This document shows, piece by piece, positions 5,695 through 7,284 of a DNA stretch of 7,284 bases (positions are counted from its first letter, which is position 1; each line of letters starts with the position of its first letter). The notes beneath the pieces are model-generated. The model was given only the letters and a program-made list of their open reading frames with translations. It searched no databases and was not told the DNA's origin. The stretch is from Alphaproteobacteria bacterium (GTDB taxonomy: Bacteria > Pseudomonadota > Alphaproteobacteria > Sphingomonadales > Emcibacteraceae). The position numbers were made by a program, and so were the translations under genes. Location of the stretch: assembly GCA_013152615.1 (NCBI GenBank), contig JAADGA010000071.1:1-7284 (forward strand), in the 5' to 3' direction.

Positions 5695-7155
5695 ATGCGT
5701 AATATTAAGAAAATTTTTGTCGGCACGGTGATGATCGTAGCCTTCATGGCCGGCACCCCCGCCTTTGCCAGTGAGGGACCGGGCAGTTTTGCCGATCTTG
5801 CTAAAAAACTTCTCCCCGCTGTGGTCAATGTCAGCACCACCCAGACCATCAAGATAAACCGGCGCTCCCTGCCACCATTTCCCGGCATGGAAGAATTCTT
5901 CAGACGCTTTGGCCAGGCCCCGAATAGCGGCCAGGACTCCAAGGACAAAAACTCGGAAAAACCGATAACCCAACATCGCCGCTCACTGGGCTCCGGCTTT
6001 ATCATTGATCCTTCCGGCATTATCATCACCAACAATCATGTGATTGACAAGGCCGATTCAATCATGGTCAAAATGCATGATGGCCGCGAATTCAAAGCCA
6101 AACTTATCGGCAAAGACAGCAAACTTGATATTGCCGTACTGAAAATAATCAGTAAGAAGCCGCTGCCCTTTGTCAGATTCGGCGATGACAGCAAATCCCG
6201 CGTCGGCGACTGGGTGCTGGCGATTGGCAATCCCTACGGGCTTGGCGGCACCATTACTGCCGGGATAATTTCCGCCCGTAACCGGGATATCAATTCCGGA
6301 CCCTATGACCGCTATATCCAGACCGATGCCTCAATCAATCGCGGCAACAGCGGCGGCCCGATGTTCAACATGAAAGGTGAAGTAATCGGTATTAACACCG
6401 CGATCTATTCACCAACCGGCGGCAATATCGGTATCGGCTTTGCCATTCCCTCCGATCAGGCCGAGCGTGTCATTAACCAATTACGTAAATATGGCCATAC
6501 AAAACGCGGCCGCATCGGCATCAGCTTTCAGCCAATGACCGAGGATATTGCCGAAAGCCTCGGCATGAAGAGCGATCATGGGGCGCTGGTTTCCTCCGTT
6601 GTCAAAGGCGGCCCTGCTGACAAGGCAGGCGTTCAGACCGGCGATATTATCCTCAAATATGAAGGCAAGACCATCAAAAGGCGCAACCAGCTGCCGATCT
6701 GGGTTGCCAACACGAAAATTGGTGAAAAAGTCAGTCTTCTTGTCCTGCGCAAGGGCAAGCGGTTGACGCTGACACTGAAGGTTGATGAATTAAAAGAAAG
6801 TAAAGCCGGCAGCCAGAATGTGCCAAATGAAGTTGATAATGGTCAGGAGAGTACGCAGGTTCTGGGAATGAGTATTGAGCCCATCACCGCCAAAGCCCGC
6901 AAAGCACTGAAGCTGGACAAAGCGGTGACGGGGGTATTGATTGCCTCTGTCGACCGCGACAGCCCTGCCGGACAGCGCGGCCTGCGCCGGGGTGATGTCA
7001 TTACAGCCATTACCCAGAAGCCGGTAAAAACGGTAAAGCAGGCGCTGGAACGTATTAAAGTCCTGCGTAAGAAAGGCCGGAAAAGTATCCTGCTTAAAAT
7101 TATCCGGCAGGGCAATACCGCCTTTATCACCGTCAAATTCAATCCTGAAAAATAA
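5695..7155 (+). CDS. degP: Do-family (DegP/HtrA) periplasmic serine endoprotease
   Basis: This 486-residue envelope protease degrades or refolds misfolded periplasmic proteins. It has a Sec signal peptide (MRNIKK, hydrophobic core at about 8-20, likely cleavage after AFA at residue 25) and a trypsin-like domain at about 30-265 with an intact triad: His115 (TNNHV), Asp145 (KLDIAVLK) and Ser219 (GNSGGP). PDZ1 spans about 270-363 (GRIGISFQP, GPADKAGVQTGDIIL) and PDZ2 about 388-483 (GMSIEPI, SPAGQRGLRRGDVI). Two PDZ domains mark it as DegP/DegQ/MucD-type rather than DegS. The N-terminal region before the triad includes a Phe-rich, LA-loop-like stretch (about 59-95), usual for the family. An AGGA at 5685-5688, six bases upstream, supports the ATG at 5695. 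The gene follows hflKC on the same strand but after 382 bases, so it may have its own stress promoter. The choice between degP and degQ naming is not certain. Confidence 0.95.
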   Translation: MRNIKKIFVGTVMIVAFMAGTPAFASEGPGSFADLAKKLLPAVVNVSTTQTIKINRRSLPPFPGMEEFFRRFGQAPNSGQDSKDKNSEKPITQHRRSLGSGFIIDPSGIIITNNHVIDKADSIMVKMHDGREFKAKLIGKDSKLDIAVLKIISKKPLPFVRFGDDSKSRVGDWVLAIGNPYGLGGTITAGIISARNRDINSGPYDRYIQTDASINRGNSGGPMFNMKGEVIGINTAIYSPTGGNIGIGFAIPSDQAERVINQLRKYGHTKRGRIGISFQPMTEDIAESLGMKSDHGALVSSVVKGGPADKAGVQTGDIILKYEGKTIKRRNQLPIWVANTKIGEKVSLLVLRKGKRLTLTLKVDELKESKAGSQNVPNEVDNGQESTQVLGMSIEPITAKARKALKLDKAVTGVLIASVDRDSPAGQRGLRRGDVITAITQKPVKTVKQALERIKVLRKKGRKSILLKIIRQGNTAFITVKFNPEK

Positions 7156-7182
7156 CGGCGCAAGCCGACAGGACAAAAAATC

Positions 7183-7213
7183 AGGCCGGGTCTCCCATGA
7201 TCCGGCCTTTTTT
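7183..7213 (+). terminator. Rho-independent terminator after the Do protease gene
   Basis: AGGCCGG at 7183-7189 pairs with CCGGCCT at 7202-7208, extended by a G-T wobble, around a loop of about 10-12 bases, and is followed by a run of six T at 7208-7213. A run of six A at 7175-7180 precedes it, so it may also work on the opposite strand. A tiny CGGC-GCAA-GCCG hairpin with a GNRA-type loop lies just after the stop codon (7156-7167). Confidence 0.85.
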
Positions 7214-7284
7214 GGTCTAACGGTAATAAAAATATTTAAATACTGATAAAATCATTATCTTATAATAAGTTATTTAGTAAAATT
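7214..7284. other. AT-rich tail with no visible gene
   Basis: The last 71 bases are A/T-rich and hold no start codon with a ribosome site and no recognisable motif. They probably belong to the next intergenic region, which is cut by the window edge. Confidence 0.5.

Overview
The window looks like chromosomal DNA from a free-living Gram-negative proteobacterium, most likely an alphaproteobacterium. The evidence is the mrp / hflK-hflC / Do-type protease cluster, the protein styles (Gly-rich HflK N-terminus, soluble multi-PAS chemoreceptor) and moderate-GC genes separated by AT-rich spacers. No genus can be named from the sequence alone. I see no rRNA, tRNA, CRISPR array, insertion sequence or phage gene.

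Layout: 1-179 is an AT-rich leader. 180-2054 (+) encodes a soluble methyl-accepting chemotaxis protein with three tandem PAS domains. A 9-bp hairpin at 2100-2125 separates it from the convergent mrp gene (3242 down to 2142, - strand), a P-loop Fe-S cluster carrier. mrp carries an in-frame TAG at codon 283, exactly where the family has Glu in its ENMS motif, so the reading frame is split into a 282-aa ATPase part and an 82-aa part carrying the CxxC motif. A 140-bp divergent spacer leads to hflK (3383-4423) and hflC (4434-5312), 10 bp apart. These are the two SPFH/band-7 membrane proteins that modulate the FtsH protease. A 382-bp spacer then holds a tandem array of 11-bp units (22-bp higher-order repeat, 5391-5514) and a very short ORF with a strong ribosome binding site. 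It is followed by a Do-family periplasmic serine protease (5695-7155) and a rho-independent terminator (7183-7213).

How the genes fit together: hflK-hflC plus the Do protease form a membrane and envelope protein quality-control group. HflKC surrounds FtsH in the inner membrane, and the Do protease degrades or refolds damaged periplasmic proteins. Mrp is a common neighbour of this group in alphaproteobacteria, although its link is Fe-S delivery rather than proteolysis. The chemoreceptor is functionally separate.

I found no convincing new multi-gene system. The two things most worth a second look are the amber-split mrp and the helically spaced 11-bp tandem array between hflC and the protease gene.
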